This document shows, piece after piece, positions 40,347 to 48,833 of a DNA stretch of 54,951 nucleotides. The position numbers and the translations under genes are program-made. The stretch comes from Alkalibacterium putridalgicola (GTDB taxonomy: Bacteria; Bacillota; Bacilli; Lactobacillales; Carnobacteriaceae_A), in NCBI RefSeq assembly GCF_900109825.1, contig NZ_FOBL01000018.1, positions 1 through 54,951 of the forward strand, written 5' to 3'. The stretch's first letter is position 1. Every line of letters starts with the position of its first letter. The notes beneath the pieces were generated by a model. That model saw only the letters and a list, made by a program, of their open reading frames with translations. It was not told the DNA's origin and did not search any database.

Positions 40347-41306
40347 ATGATTGAAAGATATATTTATGCAGTGACGCGAGAACTCCCGGAAAAATCCCGG
40401 AAAGATACGGCTGAAGAATTAAGAGTCCTGATCAACTATCGTCTCGAAAAAGTAGATAAGGCGTTACCAGAAGAGGAAAGAATCAAAAAAGTATTGAGGG
40501 ATCTGGGAGATCCGAGAAGAATGGCCGATCGTTTTAGGGGAAAAGAAAAGTACCTGATTGGACCTCAATACTACTACAAGTATCTATTCGTTCTTAAAGT
40601 CGTTGTTTTATCTATTATTATTGGTATTTCGGTCGTTTCTGGACTGGCTGTCCTGTTTTCCACTGAAAGCTTCACAGAAGTGATCAGCGGCTATCTTGTT
40701 ACCCTGTTTTCTGCAGTGCTGCAAGGGGTCGTTTGGGTGACTGGGATTTTTGTACTATTGGAATACAATGACGTATCCGTCGAACCGGGCAAAGAGCAGG
40801 AAGAGTGGGATCCCTCTAAGTTACCTTCTTTACCCAAGGGAAAGGCCCGGATATCTAGAGTAGAATCAGTCTTTTCCATCGTGTTTACCACCCTGTTCCT
40901 CTTGTTGTTTTTCTTCTTAAGAGATAGGATCGGGATATACTATAGGTCAGGTGGAGATTATAGTTTCATCCCCCTTCTTGATGTAGAGGAAGTCAGCTTA
41001 TTTGAATTCCTTATTTTCTTTATTTTCATCCTTAATATAACAGTCGAACTGATCAAGCTGATCAAAGGCAGATGGACGATAACCGTAGCTGGCCTCACTT
41101 CTATATTGAATATCATCTCAGCCACCGTTTCCATTTACATCATCTATTATATGGAGATCTGGGACAGCCAGTTCATTGAGAGATTCGAAGATTTCATGCC
41201 GCTCTCCTTTGAAAGGACGCTGATTTTCACCGTTGTGATCATAATCATCGTTACCTTAATTGAAGCTTTAGCTTCTCTCTATAAAGGAATAAGGTACAGC
41301 AGGTAG
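40347..41306 (+). CDS. HAAS-domain membrane protein
   Basis: 319 residues. The first about 75 form the soluble HAAS (permease-prefix/DUF1700-like) domain: IYAVTRELPEKSRKDTAEEL and ERIKKVLRDLGDPRRMADRF. The rest has about six membrane segments. HAAS proteins usually sit next to PadR regulators; none is present here, but the TspO-like gene is directly upstream. Function unknown. Confidence 0.7.
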   Translation: MIERYIYAVTRELPEKSRKDTAEELRVLINYRLEKVDKALPEEERIKKVLRDLGDPRRMADRFRGKEKYLIGPQYYYKYLFVLKVVVLSIIIGISVVSGLAVLFSTESFTEVISGYLVTLFSAVLQGVVWVTGIFVLLEYNDVSVEPGKEQEEWDPSKLPSLPKGKARISRVESVFSIVFTTLFLLLFFFLRDRIGIYYRSGGDYSFIPLLDVEEVSLFEFLIFFIFILNITVELIKLIKGRWTITVAGLTSILNIISATVSIYIIYYMEIWDSQFIERFEDFMPLSFERTLIFTVVIIIIVTLIEALASLYKGIRYSR

Positions 41307-41456
41307 CTGCAGTATCCAACAAAGAATATTCAACTGTGCAAAGCTTTTCCAGTGTTAATCGAGCAGACGGATATGGACTGATGAGAGCTAAGACTTTGAA
41401 ATTAAAAAAGTTATCGATACACTAAAGACAACAATTAAATCATAAGGAGGATTTTT

Positions 41457-42083
41457 ATGTCTTTAAAAGCAGTCGTTTTGAATTGCAGTTTAAAGGGAAA
41501 TGGGGAAACATCCAACACGCGTGCCCTGATAGATGAAGTGGTCAAGGTTTTTGACAAGAAAAAAGTGGAAACAAAAATATTCAGATTAGCAGACCACAAT
41601 ATACCTGCCGCTATTTCAACTGACGTTGGTGAAGGCGATGAGTGGCCAGAAATTTTTGAGGCTATTAAAGCAGCGGACATCCTGATCATCGGCACACCAA
41701 TCTGGCTAGGTGAAAAAAGTAGTATAGCGACAAAAGCTATTGAAAGACTCTACGGGGGAAGCAGCCTGACGAACGATAAAGGACAGGCGATTTATTATAA
41801 TAAGGTCGGCGGTGCTGTTGTGACCGGAAATGAAGATGGAGGAAAAAATGCCTCCCGTTCCATTATTTACAGCCTTTCGCACATTGGCTTTACTATACCG
41901 CCTAATGTCGATGCGTACTGGGTCGGTGAAGCAGGTCCCGGACCTTCCTTTATTGAAGCAGAAGGATATAAAAACGATTTTACAATAAACAGTGCCAAAA
42001 CGTTAGGGTATAACCTGGTACATTTCGCAGAAATGCTCAAAGCACACCCTATCCCAGTTGAAGGCAATACCCTCAGCAGTTAA
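41457..42083 (+). CDS. Flavodoxin-like NAD(P)H:FMN/quinone reductase
   Basis: 208 residues, flavodoxin fold: VVLNCSLKGNGETSNTRALI is the FMN-phosphate loop, followed by ADILIIGTPIWLGEKSS and GAVVTGNEDGGKNASRSIIY. It resembles NADPH-dependent FMN reductases of the WrbA/iron-sulfur flavoprotein group. Cytoplasmic. AAGGAGGATTTTT precedes the ATG. Monocistronic with a strong terminator. Confidence 0.88.
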   Translation: MSLKAVVLNCSLKGNGETSNTRALIDEVVKVFDKKKVETKIFRLADHNIPAAISTDVGEGDEWPEIFEAIKAADILIIGTPIWLGEKSSIATKAIERLYGGSSLTNDKGQAIYYNKVGGAVVTGNEDGGKNASRSIIYSLSHIGFTIPPNVDAYWVGEAGPGPSFIEAEGYKNDFTINSAKTLGYNLVHFAEMLKAHPIPVEGNTLSS

Positions 42084-42106
42084 AAAGCAAATATAGAACT
42101 TCATAT

Positions 42107-42139
42107 AAAAAAACAGGCCTGGAAAAGGCCTGTTTTTTT
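42107..42139 (+). terminator. Terminator of the reductase gene
   Basis: AAAAAACAGGCC-TGGAAAA-GGCCTGTTTTTTT, perfect stem with T-run. Confidence 0.92.
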
Positions 42140-42385
42140 AAGAAGATTTAATAGAAGGATCGACTTATCTTCTTAATTTTAAGATTATTTTAGTGTAGGC
42201 ACGATTCTGAACGAGACACAATGTAATAGCTTCAATTCTCACGATTAACGGGATGGAAGAGGAAACTGCAATAAAAAAACAACTGCATTTTGAACATTGA
42301 TTTGATATGATATAAAAATGAATAATAAAACTTTTATAACATTTCAGGATTTTTTTTAGGCCATTTTGTACGAAAAGGAGTTTGG
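42140..42385. other. Intergenic without recognised features
   Basis: AT-rich leader before the DUF6671-like gene; I see no dyad or open frame with a ribosome binding site apart from the gene's own AAAAGGAG at 42373. Confidence 0.45.
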
Positions 42386-43264
42386 ATGATGAATCAAGAA
42401 GAAGTTTTGGAGTCACTGTTTAAAAACAGGACCGGTATTCTGGCGACGATGCACAAAAAAGAAGAAGTTATTTCACCTATATTAGAAAAAGAACTGGGAA
42501 TCAAGACCGTTGTTCCTAAAGGGTTTGATTCGGATATGTATGGGACGTTCACAGGAGACGTCGAGCGTATCGGCGGACAGTTTGAAGCAGCACGTCGTAA
42601 AGCTGAAGGGGCTATGGCATTGTCTAACGCAACCCTGGCTATTGCGAGTGAAGGGACGTTTGGTCCTCATCCTTATGTACCATTTATTCCTTTTAATCGC
42701 GAAGTCGTCCTTTTGATTGATAAAAAGAATGATATCGAAATCAGCGGTATTGCAGCAACGACCGAAACGGACTTCAAGCATAAGCGAGTGAAAAACTTTA
42801 CAGAAGCCTACGATTTTGCTCTATCTGCCGGTTTTCCCGAAACGGGTATAGTAGTAAAGGTAAGTGAACATTCAAAGGATCCAAATGATATGATCAAGGG
42901 GATCACAACTAAGGAAAACCTGGAAAAGGCAGTTTTAAATACTTTAGAGAAATCAGCTGATAATGAAATTTTCCTGGAGACAGATATGAGAGCATTGTAC
43001 AACACAAAGCGCATGAAAAATATCGAGGCCGCTACCAGGGATCTTGTAAAAAACATAACTAGTCTCTGCCCAAGCTGTCAGTGGCCCGGATATAAAATAA
43101 CGGATAGAACGAAAGGGCTGCCGTGTCAATGGTGTAAACAACCTACTCAATTGACCTTGTCCTATCATTATAACTGCAGTAAGTGTGGATATAGTGAAGA
43201 AGAAAAATATCCTGAGGGAATAAAGGAAGCAGACCCGGGCAACTGCCAGTATTGCAATCCTTAA
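42386..43264 (+). CDS. DUF6671-like zinc-binding protein
   Basis: 292 residues. The N-terminal two thirds (GILATMHKKEEVISPILEKE, TGDVERIGGQFEAARRKAEG, ASEGTFGPHPYVPFIPFNRE) form a conserved alpha/beta domain, and the last about 65 residues carry four cysteine pairs (CPSC, CQWC, CSKC, CQYC), enough for two zinc sites. The layout fits the DUF6671 family as I remember it; function unknown. AAAAGGAG lies 7 bases before ATG 42386; the next codon is also ATG. Confidence 0.65.
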   Translation: MMNQEEVLESLFKNRTGILATMHKKEEVISPILEKELGIKTVVPKGFDSDMYGTFTGDVERIGGQFEAARRKAEGAMALSNATLAIASEGTFGPHPYVPFIPFNREVVLLIDKKNDIEISGIAATTETDFKHKRVKNFTEAYDFALSAGFPETGIVVKVSEHSKDPNDMIKGITTKENLEKAVLNTLEKSADNEIFLETDMRALYNTKRMKNIEAATRDLVKNITSLCPSCQWPGYKITDRTKGLPCQWCKQPTQLTLSYHYNCSKCGYSEEEKYPEGIKEADPGNCQYCNP

Positions 43265-43377
43265 ATCCTTAAGTGATCTTTTCTAATAGTGTTGAATCAG
43301 GGATCAACGACCTTTTACTGATTATTTTTTTAAGGAAACCAGCCTGATTTCATCAGGAGCAGGCCTAATTAAAGTTA

Positions 43378-43729
43378 GTAGTGACCACTGATCTTTTGTA
43401 GCTTGATGAGAGGCATGTATAATCAAAACTTTCTGTCAAGTCGATCGTTTGATTTTGGTGGGTGCGCACTATATGGGCAGTGTAGTGACTACTCAGACGC
43501 TTGATTATTTTGGGTAGTAATGTGAAAGAGGTTCTATTGACTGCTCAAATTAAATAGTCCTCGGACAGGTCGCTATCAGCCTATTTTACGGTCTTCTCAA
43601 TCGACAACTGAGCATGAGCAGTCCGAACATCCACCTTTTAGTGACGACTCAGCTTAGTCTTTCCTTCAATGGACACTATCAAAAAGCTTTGTAACAAGCG
43701 GGGCTCTATTATTACTGAGTGGTCACTAC
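43378..43729. repeat. Decayed 52-bp periodic element with 12-bp terminal inverted repeats (array 2)
   Basis: The core GTGACTACTCAG recurs in phase at 43381, 43485, 43537 and 43641 (GTGACCACTGAT, GTGACTACTCAG, TTGACTGCTCAA, GTGACGACTCAG), offsets 0, 104, 156 and 260, all multiples of 52; weaker matches fill the 43433 and 43589 positions. Neighbouring units at 43433 and 43485 match without gaps at roughly half their positions. The ends are perfect 12-base inverted repeats: GTAGTGACCACT (43378) and AGTGGTCACTAC (43718-43729). I find no clear target-site duplication. Confidence 0.7.
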
Positions 43730-43775
43730 AGAAACTGCCACAACAGAGAATTGCACTAGAAAATCAAAGAAGGGT

Positions 43776-43798
43776 CCTACTCGCAGGATGCGAGTAGG
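43776..43798. other. Stable hairpin without T-run
   Basis: CCTACTCGC-AGGAT-GCGAGTAGG, a perfect 9-base stem and 5-base loop. No T-run follows, so it is an RNA structure or binding site rather than a terminator. Confidence 0.6.
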
Positions 43799-43870
43799 GT
43801 CAGATCATAATTTGAAACAGGTGAGAGTGAAAGTCTTTTTCTGAAGTAACTGGATACTGTAGAAATAGAC

Positions 43871-43920
43871 ATACCGTCCAATCAAGGAAATATATTTCCT
43901 TGATTGGACGGTATTTTTCT
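43871..43920 (+). terminator. 44-base perfect palindromic terminator without a nearby gene
   Basis: Positions 43871-43914 form a perfect palindrome (ATACCGTCCAATCAAGG on the left arm) followed by TTTTTCTT. The nearest upstream stop codon is 607 bases away, so it probably ends a noncoding transcript or a long 3' region. Confidence 0.8.
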
Positions 43921-44137
43921 TCCTCACAGTTTTCCAGGATCTTTTACGTGTATGCTGAAATATAACTGCTTTATAAAAGAATGTAAGTTAAAGAGCCCGA
44001 GCAGTTCTATGTTTAATGGTCAGCCCTTTAGGTTACAGATAATGGCTTATAAAAGACGGAAGTCAATGATATGACTTTCACAAATCAACGAGAAAATAAG
44101 GTTTTTTCTATATAACTGCTTTAAAAACAAGCGGATG

Positions 44138-44167
44138 TTGACACTTTGATATAATACTCTGTATAAT
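44138..44167 (+). promoter_or_regulatory. Consensus sigma-A promoter of the GGDEF gene
   Basis: TTGACA, 18 bases, TATAAT, both hexamers perfect; a second TATAAT lies inside the spacer. The leader to ATG 44367 is about 190 bases, with no known riboswitch that I recognise. Confidence 0.75.
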
Positions 44168-44366
44168 TAGTCGAGTGAATAATATCACGAGTGTTATATT
44201 GCCAGTTTTGTGATGTTTTTGTTTAAATCGATATAAATGACCTTTTAAGTGATGCTAGGCTTAAACTAGATAGATTTCTTTTGTTGTAATAGAGGATCCT
44301 CATATTCTATTGATTATCATATACATATCACCGTTCGAGAATTTTGTGTTTTGGAAAGGAAACAGA

Positions 44367-45770
44367 ATGCTATCAAATAAAAAAATCAATGTAACAGCAA
44401 GCCTCTTTATTGTTCTACCTCTGATCGTTTATTATTATTTAGTCAATAATGTATCAGAGATGAGTATGAATATAGACTTGCATTTTTATTATGTGATGTT
44501 TAGCTCCGCAATCGCGTTTCTAGTCGGCTTCGGTGCCTATAAGGAATATAAAAAGAATAGAGTTACTAAAATATATTATATCGCTATAGCCTTTCTTGGC
44601 GTAGGCGTATTTTACACCTTTCATGCGTTGACTACCCCAGATACGGCCATAGCACAAATTTTTAATTTCCCGGATAGGGTAGATAATATAAGTGTCTTTG
44701 TTTTATTCGGTGATTTAAGTCGTTTCTGGTTAGCATTGATGCTGTTTGTTCCAGATACTTTGCTGGAACATAATGATCGAATTAAAAAGCACTTTAATGG
44801 CTATGTGCTTCTGTTCTTATTGATCGTACTGTCCGGGATTTCCTATTTTGCGGTATTCAATCCAGAGATGCTTCCTGCTTTTAAACATGCCGATTTGAGA
44901 GATACATATTTTGCTATACTGACTAAAGTCATCACTTTGATTTTCATAGGAATCAATGCGCTGAAATATTATTATTCTTATAAAGTAAAATCGAATATTA
45001 CGATTCTTTCTTTCCTTATCGGACTATGTCTGATCATGGAATCAACAATTATGTTTATGATCTCGACCCCTTGGAGTTCAGTCTGGTGGCTTGCGCATAA
45101 TCTCTTCCTGTTAAGTTACATCGTTATGGGTTTCGGTCTGCTGTACAGTTATACCGGCAAAGAGAAGTATGAATATTTCGACATTCTGGGACAAATAAAA
45201 AAATATGCGAAGCTATTGGAAGAAAAAAACAGCCAGTTAAATACTCTCGTGAATTATGATGCGCTTACAGGTCTGTCAAACAGAAGACATTTTATGGCTG
45301 CCACAGAAAAATATATCGAGAGAGCAGAGAAAAATCATGGCTCATTTGCCCTCATGTTCATTGATCTGGATCATTTCAAAACAGTTAATGATCAGCATGG
45401 ACATCAAATTGGGGATGAATTATTAAAAAATGTATCAGAAAAAATAAGAAATTCAATTCACTCGAAGGATATGGCATCGAGGATCGGGGGAGATGAATTT
45501 GTTGTGTTGTTGAATGAAGCTCAAAAAGAGCACATAAAGCATATCTCAGAACGAATTTTAGACAAACTGACTAAACCGATCGTAATAAATGGGAACGAAT
45601 GCAATATAGGCGCAAGTATTGGGATAAGTGTCTATCCTGCGCATGGGGACACAGTAGATGAACTGATTTCCAAAAGTGATGAAGCGATGTATTGTATAAA
45701 AAAAGATGGAAGAAACAACTACAAAATTGCTGAAAATGAAAAACTTTCAACATCTTCTGGTGGGCAATGA
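44367..45770 (+). CDS. Diguanylate cyclase (GGDEF) with N-terminal membrane sensor
   Basis: 467 residues from ATG 44367 after GGAAAGGAAACAGA. About seven to eight membrane segments (residues about 10-275) with a conserved-looking FYTFHALTTP, then a short coiled linker and a GGDEF domain: NYDALTGLSNRRHFM, FIDLDHFKTVNDQHGHQIGD and the active site RIGGDEF (372-378). All catalytic residues are present. At the usual inhibitory I-site (RxxD five residues before GGDEF) the sequence is HSKD, without the arginine, so feedback inhibition may be weak. It should make cyclic di-GMP, opposite to the HD-GYP protein at 31654. Confidence 0.92.
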   Translation: MLSNKKINVTASLFIVLPLIVYYYLVNNVSEMSMNIDLHFYYVMFSSAIAFLVGFGAYKEYKKNRVTKIYYIAIAFLGVGVFYTFHALTTPDTAIAQIFNFPDRVDNISVFVLFGDLSRFWLALMLFVPDTLLEHNDRIKKHFNGYVLLFLLIVLSGISYFAVFNPEMLPAFKHADLRDTYFAILTKVITLIFIGINALKYYYSYKVKSNITILSFLIGLCLIMESTIMFMISTPWSSVWWLAHNLFLLSYIVMGFGLLYSYTGKEKYEYFDILGQIKKYAKLLEEKNSQLNTLVNYDALTGLSNRRHFMAATEKYIERAEKNHGSFALMFIDLDHFKTVNDQHGHQIGDELLKNVSEKIRNSIHSKDMASRIGGDEFVVLLNEAQKEHIKHISERILDKLTKPIVINGNECNIGASIGISVYPAHGDTVDELISKSDEAMYCIKKDGRNNYKIAENEKLSTSSGGQ

Positions 45771-45836
45771 TTTTCTGATGATAAAGTTGTAATTGCGGCT
45801 ATGAGCATTTTTCATATATATTTATAATGAGGTTTA

Positions 45837-45870
45837 AAGCTGTCCCTAACGAGACGGCTTTTTTTTATAG
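45837..45870 (+). terminator. Terminator of the GGDEF gene
   Basis: AAGCTGTC...GACGGCTT followed by eight T. Confidence 0.8.
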
Positions 45871-45911
45871 AGTGAAGGATTTTACTGAATTTAAGGAAAA
45901 GCAAATAAAAG

Positions 45912-45939
45912 TGTAACCTTTTCCAAGTAGAAACGTATA
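45912..45939 (+). promoter_or_regulatory. ECF-type promoter of the sigma/anti-sigma operon
   Basis: TGTAAC, 16 bases, CGTATA. This is the -35 AAC and -10 CGT pattern of extracytoplasmic-function sigma factors in Bacillota, placed just before the sigma gene, so the operon probably drives itself. Confidence 0.75.
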
Positions 45940-45960
45940 TAGAGTGAAAGGAGGTTTCCG

Positions 45961-46467
45961 ATGAAGTCAGATGCCATGGACCGGGCGTACAAAAAATATC
46001 ATAAAGAGCTGTATCTCTATGCTTTGAGTCTCTCACGAGATGAAGAACTGGCAAAAGATCTCGTCAGTGAAACCTTCTACAAGGCTTTTATCGCGTCAAA
46101 TGTACCGAGGGGGTCATTTAAGTACTGGCTTTTCAGGGTGTTAAAGAATCACTTCATTGACCTGAAACGAACGAAGCAATCATCTGTATCGATGGGAAGT
46201 TATGAAAAGGTCTTATCTGACAAATCTGAGAGAGGACCCGCAAAAAGTTACATACATAAGGAACGGGACCAGCGATTATATGAGCACTTGATGAAACTGG
46301 AGCCGGATAGTTACCGGGAGGTCATCCATCTTTATTACTACGGTGAGATGAGCATCAAGGATATCGCAAAAACGGTCGGCTGGTCAGAAAGCAACACAAA
46401 AACGACACTTTATCGGGCACGCAAGAAGCTGGGAAAAGCACTAAAGGAGGATCATTATGAATTTTAA
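45961..46467 (+). CDS. ECF-family RNA polymerase sigma factor
   Basis: 168 residues. Region 2: YALSLSRDEELAKDLVSETF and YWLFRVLKNHFIDLKR; region 4: SYREVIHLYYYGEMSIKDIA and WSESNTKTTLYRARKKL. No region 1 or 3. AAAGGAGGTTTCCG precedes the ATG. It overlaps the anti-sigma gene by 11 bases, and an ECF-type promoter sits directly upstream, both standard for an autoregulated, membrane-signal-controlled sigma factor. Inducing signal unknown. Confidence 0.92.
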   Translation: MKSDAMDRAYKKYHKELYLYALSLSRDEELAKDLVSETFYKAFIASNVPRGSFKYWLFRVLKNHFIDLKRTKQSSVSMGSYEKVLSDKSERGPAKSYIHKERDQRLYEHLMKLEPDSYREVIHLYYYGEMSIKDIAKTVGWSESNTKTTLYRARKKLGKALKEDHYEF

Positions 46468-47728
46468 AGAATTACTGGAGCGCTACAAAGACGGCACGGC
46501 AACAGACGAGGAAAAAGCGACAGTCGAGAAAGAACTGGAAAAGTATGCGTCCATTGAAGACTATTACACGGAACAGCTGCCGGATGAGTTTATGGATAGT
46601 GGCAATATAAAGGAAGACGTTAACAATGATACACTAGAAACTGAAAATATAAACAAGATGGTCAACCGCCGATTGAGAAAAGTCGTTCTGGTCTCTGTTT
46701 TGATTGTCATCCTAATATACCTAGGTATATTCTATGGCTTATCCAATGTCGTTGATCAATTCTACTATGATCCGACAGAAGTGACACAGTCAGAAGAGGA
46801 AGGATTTTCTGCAACTGATTTCAGCTTCGACCTGGATGCGTATGTCAGTTTGAATATGCCGGGATACGTTAATAGTTCATTTACCTTCCAGGAATCCAAA
46901 GGTTTTGGAACGTATGAAACAGGCTATTTTCTTAAAAATTTGTTTACTCAGAATGACACCCTGCATTTTGTGGATTTGAAAAGAGGCAGGCCTGAAAATT
47001 TCTATGAAGGAATTTTTGACAGGCTACCACGCTTTAGTATTCGAGAGGCTTTCGATGACGTGTACAGTCCATACCCTGAAGACGCAAGTGAACAGGCTAA
47101 TGAAATGAAGGAAGAATTTAAACAGCGATTTAACGACGAGACAGTAGATTATATAGAAAAGCTGGCTGATTTATCTTATGTTTCTATGACGGTAGCGTTT
47201 GATGAAGATTTAACGATGAGTGAATTCTATCGATTAACGGAAGAGCATCCAGATCTGGACTTTAAATGGGCCGGTGTCCGGACGACAGAACCAGGGAAAC
47301 GCTGGCGAGACAATCAGCCCATGCATTTGATTGGGTTCGTTCCTGACATCAATGCGGAACCCAGTTCGAATATGACGCCGGATCCTGAAGAGTATCCCTT
47401 ATTTGATTTGAATCATGTGTGGTTGGATGCGACCGGGGCTCCGGAAGAGTTCTTCCCGGAAGCTTACGAAACACACTTCACTTCACGCCTAAGCTGGTTG
47501 AAAGACCGTGAAGGGTTTGTTGAAACGTTTGATTATTATCCAGAAAAAACTGAATTTTATGCTGATTCTTTAGATTACATTGAGGAAAATGGGGTCGAAA
47601 CGTATGGCGTGCTCGTATACGGAACCGCTGAAGCATTTTCTGAAAGTTTCGAAGATCTCCCCTACGATAGACTAGTGATCGATGAGGTGGATTCATCCAA
47701 GCCGAGTATTAATATTTATTTCGATTGA
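46457..47728 (+). CDS. Anti-sigma factor (sigma-regulator N and C domains)
   Basis: 423 residues: a cytoplasmic N-terminal part (about 1-75) with LLERYKDGTATDEEKATVEK, typical of Firmicute anti-sigma proteins; one membrane segment (about 76-98, VVLVSVLIVILIYLGIFYGL); then a large outside domain of the sigma-factor-regulator C-terminal type. No HxxxCxxC zinc motif is present. It holds the upstream sigma factor at the membrane until a signal is sensed. Translated from inside the sigma gene (overlap of 11 bases). Confidence 0.85.
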   Translation: MNFKELLERYKDGTATDEEKATVEKELEKYASIEDYYTEQLPDEFMDSGNIKEDVNNDTLETENINKMVNRRLRKVVLVSVLIVILIYLGIFYGLSNVVDQFYYDPTEVTQSEEEGFSATDFSFDLDAYVSLNMPGYVNSSFTFQESKGFGTYETGYFLKNLFTQNDTLHFVDLKRGRPENFYEGIFDRLPRFSIREAFDDVYSPYPEDASEQANEMKEEFKQRFNDETVDYIEKLADLSYVSMTVAFDEDLTMSEFYRLTEEHPDLDFKWAGVRTTEPGKRWRDNQPMHLIGFVPDINAEPSSNMTPDPEEYPLFDLNHVWLDATGAPEEFFPEAYETHFTSRLSWLKDREGFVETFDYYPEKTEFYADSLDYIEENGVETYGVLVYGTAEAFSESFEDLPYDRLVIDEVDSSKPSINIYFD

Positions 47729-48055
47729 AAAAACTAAAAAACTCTCACTGTTTTTCAACGATAAATGAATTTCCCTCTGTAAAGCCAAATATCTATTATG
47801 ATAAATTGATTTTATTAAAAACCTCATGAAACAGTTTATTTGCTACTGTTCTCATGAGGTTTTTTTGAAAGAAATGAGATTTAGTTGATATCCTTCAAAT
47901 CATAAACCATAAAGAGAATCAATACTGATGTTATGCTTTTCACAAGGCATATGGTAATGTTAGATTAAATAGATGGTCGATGGTTAGTAAATGATTAAGG
48001 TTGGCTGCCTCAGAATCTATCAGTCAATAATGCGGCTATGAAAGGACTAGACCCC
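47729..48055. other. Intergenic with terminator
   Basis: Holds the anti-sigma terminator and about 190 bases of AT-rich leader with no further structure that I can support. Confidence 0.45.
47817..47867 (+). terminator. Terminator of the sigma/anti-sigma operon
   Basis: AAAACCTCATGA pairs with TCATGAGGTTTT, with an inner AACAGT/ACTGTT stem, then a T-run. Confidence 0.85.
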
Positions 48056-48742
48056 GTGTATAGAGATAAAGTGCAAAGATTTTATCGCTCAAAAATAGTT
48101 AAAAACCTCGTAATTATTCTGATTATCTGCGTTATGACGTGGCTATTCCTATCGATTATAGGGAATTTTGTAAATCTGCATCCTAATGCCTACCGGGATC
48201 TTCTGAGAAGTATTCTTGTACCCTATGGAATTGGCGTGCTGCTCTATAACATTTATACTGTGGGCTTTAAGAAAAAATCACTAAAAGGGAGCGCTAAGAA
48301 GATTTCGCTATGGTGGGGAAATATCACAGCACTAGAATCGATCTGTCTAATTTTTACTCTAATTACATTGGTCAATAGTATCATGATGCTTTCAGGAATC
48401 GATACACCCAAACAAGGCGTCTTTGCATACGTGCATATGATGACGAGACTTGGCATCGTTACTTTTATTGTTATGCTTTTAATGTGGCAGGATGTCGTTA
48501 AGCGTACAAGGCGATCCTCGTTTGATTTCAGTATCAGTAAAGTTCTTCAAGTGGCACCTAAAAAAATAGTGACATCTGTATCGATCGTATTTACAGTGCT
48601 GACAACGGTATACTGTTTAGTGATGATTGCCTTTCAGGAAGTATTAAATCCTGTTGGCGGGGCCTTTTTCTACCAGTTATTACTGGCAATGCTACTCATT
48701 ACATCGCTGATTTTTTTACTGTTTCGCTTAATGAAACGATGA
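48056..48742 (+). CDS. Multi-pass membrane protein, unknown function
   Basis: Best start is GTG 48056, nine bases after AAAGGA; the ATG at 48038 contains that site downstream of itself and has none of its own. About 228 residues, six membrane segments, a basic loop (GFKKKSLKGSAKKIS). No family recognised and no catalytic motif. Confidence 0.6.
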   Translation: MYRDKVQRFYRSKIVKNLVIILIICVMTWLFLSIIGNFVNLHPNAYRDLLRSILVPYGIGVLLYNIYTVGFKKKSLKGSAKKISLWWGNITALESICLIFTLITLVNSIMMLSGIDTPKQGVFAYVHMMTRLGIVTFIVMLLMWQDVVKRTRRSSFDFSISKVLQVAPKKIVTSVSIVFTVLTTVYCLVMIAFQEVLNPVGGAFFYQLLLAMLLITSLIFLLFRLMKR

Positions 48743-48833
48743 TTGGAGCGTGTCATAGACCTTGAACTGACCGGTTTGCTGAAAGTCACAGATTAATTTC
48801 CATCTTATTTTTAGTATAAAAAGGATGATGAAA

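Larger units (their letters stand above)
43399..43920 (+). ncRNA. Candidate noncoding transcript
   Basis: A TATAAT at about 43417 with a weak TTTGTA 17 bases upstream is followed about 450 bases later by the strong terminator at 43871, with no gene between. This would produce a structured RNA of about 480 bases covering most of the 52-bp element and the 43776 hairpin. The promoter is weak, so the call is tentative; read-through from the DUF6671-like gene is the alternative. Confidence 0.3.
43265..44366. other. 1.1-kb gene-free region
   Basis: No gene with a ribosome binding site on either strand. In order it holds a small hairpin CCTGAT-TTC-ATCAGG (43343-43357), the 52-bp periodic element (43378-43729), a hairpin at 43776, a 44-base palindromic terminator at 43871, two copies of TATAACTGCTTTA (43961 and 44111) and the strong promoter of the GGDEF gene at 44138. 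Unusually large and structured for this genome segment. Confidence 0.8.

Noticed and set aside
43378-43729. Intact insertion sequence
   Set aside because: Terminal inverted repeats exist, but there is no transposase frame inside and no clear target-site duplication.
44175-44366. c-di-GMP riboswitch before the cyclase gene
   Set aside because: I could not find the GEMM core or its tetraloop receptor pattern in the leader.
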